A DNA stretch of 5,717 nucleotides from a bacterium (lineage in GTDB: Bacteria > CBDUZB01 > JAGLHV01). The position numbers were made by a program, and so were the translations under genes. Of this stretch, positions 4,183-5,717 are shown one piece after another. The stretch is taken from positions 1 through 5,717 of the forward strand of contig JAGLYT010000111.1 of assembly GCA_023132075.1 (NCBI GenBank). Reading direction: 5' to 3'. Position 1 is the stretch's first letter, and the number at the start of each line of letters is the position of its first letter. The notes beneath the pieces are model-generated. The model saw nothing but the letters and a program-made list of their open reading frames with translations. It searched no databases and had not been told where the DNA came from.

Positions 4183-5717
4183 ATGGATAGAAGGATATTT
4201 AATAAAATTAATTTAGCTATTTTAGTCGTTGTTTTTTATATGTTGTTTGTTTCTTTGGCTGAAGCGGCATTTAAAGACAGTGGTTGGGGAACGCGGTCCG
4301 TGGGAATGGGTGGAGCGTTTACGGCGGTAAGTGATGATGCCAGTGCTCCTTTATGGAATGCTGCCGGAATTGCTCAATTAGAACGATATGAGGCCAATTT
4401 TATGTATGCCCGCTTGTTTACAGGGTTGGACCTGTATGCAGGAGGAGAGAAGGTGGATTTAGGTTTAAATTATGGCGCTTTTGTTTTTCCTTCAAACAAA
4501 ATAGGAAATTTTGGAGTAAGCTGGGCTAATTTTGTTACTACGGAATTGTACGAAGAAGATACATTTACCTTGTCTTATGCAAAAAAGATTAATGATTTTG
4601 CTCCCCGGTTGATTCCGGCAGTTTTTTTAGGAGTTAATCTGAAATATTTAAATCATTCTTATACACTGGATGAGCGGACAAGACACGATCCTGTTTTTGT
4701 TGATGGCCGCTCTAAAGGTAATTTTACCGGGGATGTGGGAGTATTAATAAAAGCCAACGGAGAGAAAGAAAAAGGTTTGTGTATCGGCTTGATGGCTAAG
4801 AATATTAGCGAGCCGGATGTGGGATTGAAGGTAGAAGACAAAGTGCCTTTTGAGGGAAGATTTGGGTTGGCTTATCGAATGGGAGATTATAATTTCTTAA
4901 ATATTTTGTCTATGGAGAAGGTGATTTCTTCAGTGGACGTTAGCTATCGGGATGAAGATTTGAATGTTTATTTAGGCTGGGAAAGTTGGTTTGTTAATAG
5001 AACATGGGGCTTTAGAATAGGGGGTAATGACCGCGAAGTTACTTCCGGATTTAGTTTTAATAATGAAACAATGGGAAAATTTGGGTTACAATTTGATTAT
5101 GCATTTATCTGGCCGTTAGAGCTCGAAGATACTTCCGGTTCACATCGTGCTTCTCTAACTGTTCGTTTTGGGGAATCGGCACAGGAGACAGAAGCGGCCA
5201 AAAAGAAGGAAGAGGACGAAGAACAGAAAAGACGCGAAGAGGAAGAAGAAAAGCAGAGATTACAGGAAGAAGCGGAAAAAGCTCGCAGGGAGGCAGAACA
5301 GGCAAAACGGGAAACAGCGAAGGCCCAAAAGGAAGCAAGAGAGGCAAAAAAGTTGGCAGCAGAGAGGGAAGCACTGGTAGTTAGTATTCGAAAAAAAGCA
5401 AAATTACAGATGAGGGAAGAGGGGAAAAAGATAATTATTGCCGTAAAGGCTCATTTTAAAACAGGAGGTTTAAAAATCAGTGCGTCGGATAAACCGACTT
5501 TGGATCAGGTGATAGAAATTTTAAAGCAGTATCCCCAATATAAGGTAAGAGTAGAAGGCCACACGGATTCAGTAGGAAGGGCGGAATCTAATCTAAAACT
5601 TTCTGAAAAGAGAGCAAAAAGCGTAGTTGATTATTTAGTAAAAAATGGGATTGTGGTAGAACGGTTGAAATGTTTGGGTTTCGGAGAAACAAAGCCGCTC
5701 AGTTCTAATAAAACGGC
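4183..5717 (+). CDS. PorV/UPF0164-like outer-membrane barrel fused to a coiled coil and an OmpA domain (3' end cut by the window)
   Basis: This open frame runs from ATG 4183 to the window edge: 511 complete codons without a stop. Residues 1-28 are a signal peptide (R-R at 3-4, cleavage after A-E-A28). Residues 29 to about 330 resemble PorV/UPF0164 (FadL-like) barrels: R-S-V-G-M-G-G-A-F at 38-46, V-S-D-D-A-S-A-P-L-W-N-A-A-G at 49-62, many alternating strands, and a closing R-A-S-L-T-V-R-F-G. Residues about 331-410 are an E/K/R/A/Q-rich coiled coil. Residues about 416-511 are an OmpA C-terminal domain: E-G-H-T-D-S-V-G at 458-465, L-S-E-K-R-A at 473-478, and G-F-G-E-T-K-P at 499-505. Asp462 and Arg477 are the diaminopimelate-binding pair, 15 apart as in OmpA. 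The frame should end a few tens of residues beyond the window, after the usual N-R-R-V strand. GGAG at 4176-4179 is only 3 bases from the ATG, so TTG 4168 or GTG 4174 are possible starts. It probably bridges the outer membrane and peptidoglycan. Confidence 0.9.
   Translation, partial: MDRRIFNKINLAILVVVFYMLFVSLAEAAFKDSGWGTRSVGMGGAFTAVSDDASAPLWNAAGIAQLERYEANFMYARLFTGLDLYAGGEKVDLGLNYGAFVFPSNKIGNFGVSWANFVTTELYEEDTFTLSYAKKINDFAPRLIPAVFLGVNLKYLNHSYTLDERTRHDPVFVDGRSKGNFTGDVGVLIKANGEKEKGLCIGLMAKNISEPDVGLKVEDKVPFEGRFGLAYRMGDYNFLNILSMEKVISSVDVSYRDEDLNVYLGWESWFVNRTWGFRIGGNDREVTSGFSFNNETMGKFGLQFDYAFIWPLELEDTSGSHRASLTVRFGESAQETEAAKKKEEDEEQKRREEEEEKQRLQEEAEKARREAEQAKRETAKAQKEAREAKKLAAEREALVVSIRKKAKLQMREEGKKIIIAVKAHFKTGGLKISASDKPTLDQVIEILKQYPQYKVRVEGHTDSVGRAESNLKLSEKRAKSVVDYLVKNGIVVERLKCLGFGETKPLSSNKT

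Noticed and set aside
5105-5380. Open frames on both strands over the coiled-coil linker (minus 5105-5374, plus 5168-5380)
   Set aside because: They are shadows of the repetitive A/G-rich linker codons. Their products are low-complexity (Leu/Pro- or Lys/Arg-rich), and the real frame from 4183 passes through with clear OmpA motifs on the far side.

Overview
The window reads as accessory, cell-envelope DNA from an AT-rich, diderm bacterium. It holds four genes, all on the + strand, each beginning with a Sec-type signal peptide. The fourth runs off the right edge. Several traits point to an uncultivated Gram-negative-type lineage: an outer-membrane barrel of the PorV/UPF0164 kind, an OmpA peptidoglycan-binding domain, a T9SS/FlgD-like C-terminal domain, and long non-coding gaps filled with degenerate short repeats. 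An Omnitrophota- or Elusimicrobiota-like group is my best guess, but this is a low-confidence inference from domain style, with no marker gene present.

Layout. Positions 1-73 are a short A-rich leader with no supportable gene. Positions 74-1519 encode a secreted protein with two discoidin (F5/8 type C) domains and an unrecognised C-terminal domain. Positions 1545-2372 (or from 1536) encode a periplasmic or surface protein with two Ig-like domains, the first resembling a pilus chaperone or DUF916 domain. Only 16-25 bases separate these two genes, so they are probably one transcript. Positions 2373-2657 are a non-coding gap with direct repeats and a hairpin element. Positions 2658-3830 encode a secreted multi-domain protein with an Ig-like N-terminus, a ZU5-like middle and a CHU_C/T9SS-like C-terminal domain. 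Positions 3831-4182 are a second gap, holding an inverted, diverged copy of the same hairpin plus a dRS3-like palindrome. Positions 4183-5717 encode a PorV/UPF0164-like barrel followed by a charged coiled-coil linker and an OmpA domain, cut by the window edge.

How the parts may work together (inference). All four products are exported. The discoidin protein probably binds carbohydrate or another surface ligand, and its operon partner may be a chaperone or structural partner. The third protein carries a C-terminal domain of the type recognised by type IX secretion in Bacteroidota, and the fourth combines a PorV-like barrel with a peptidoglycan anchor. PorV is the outer-membrane cargo shuttle in T9SS, so the pairing suggests a T9SS-like export or display module. 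No core T9SS gene is present here, so this remains a hypothesis.

The most sequence-grounded oddity is the pair of inverted hairpin elements in the two gaps. They share the loop sequence and 3' flank, and one base pair of the stem differs by a compensatory change.
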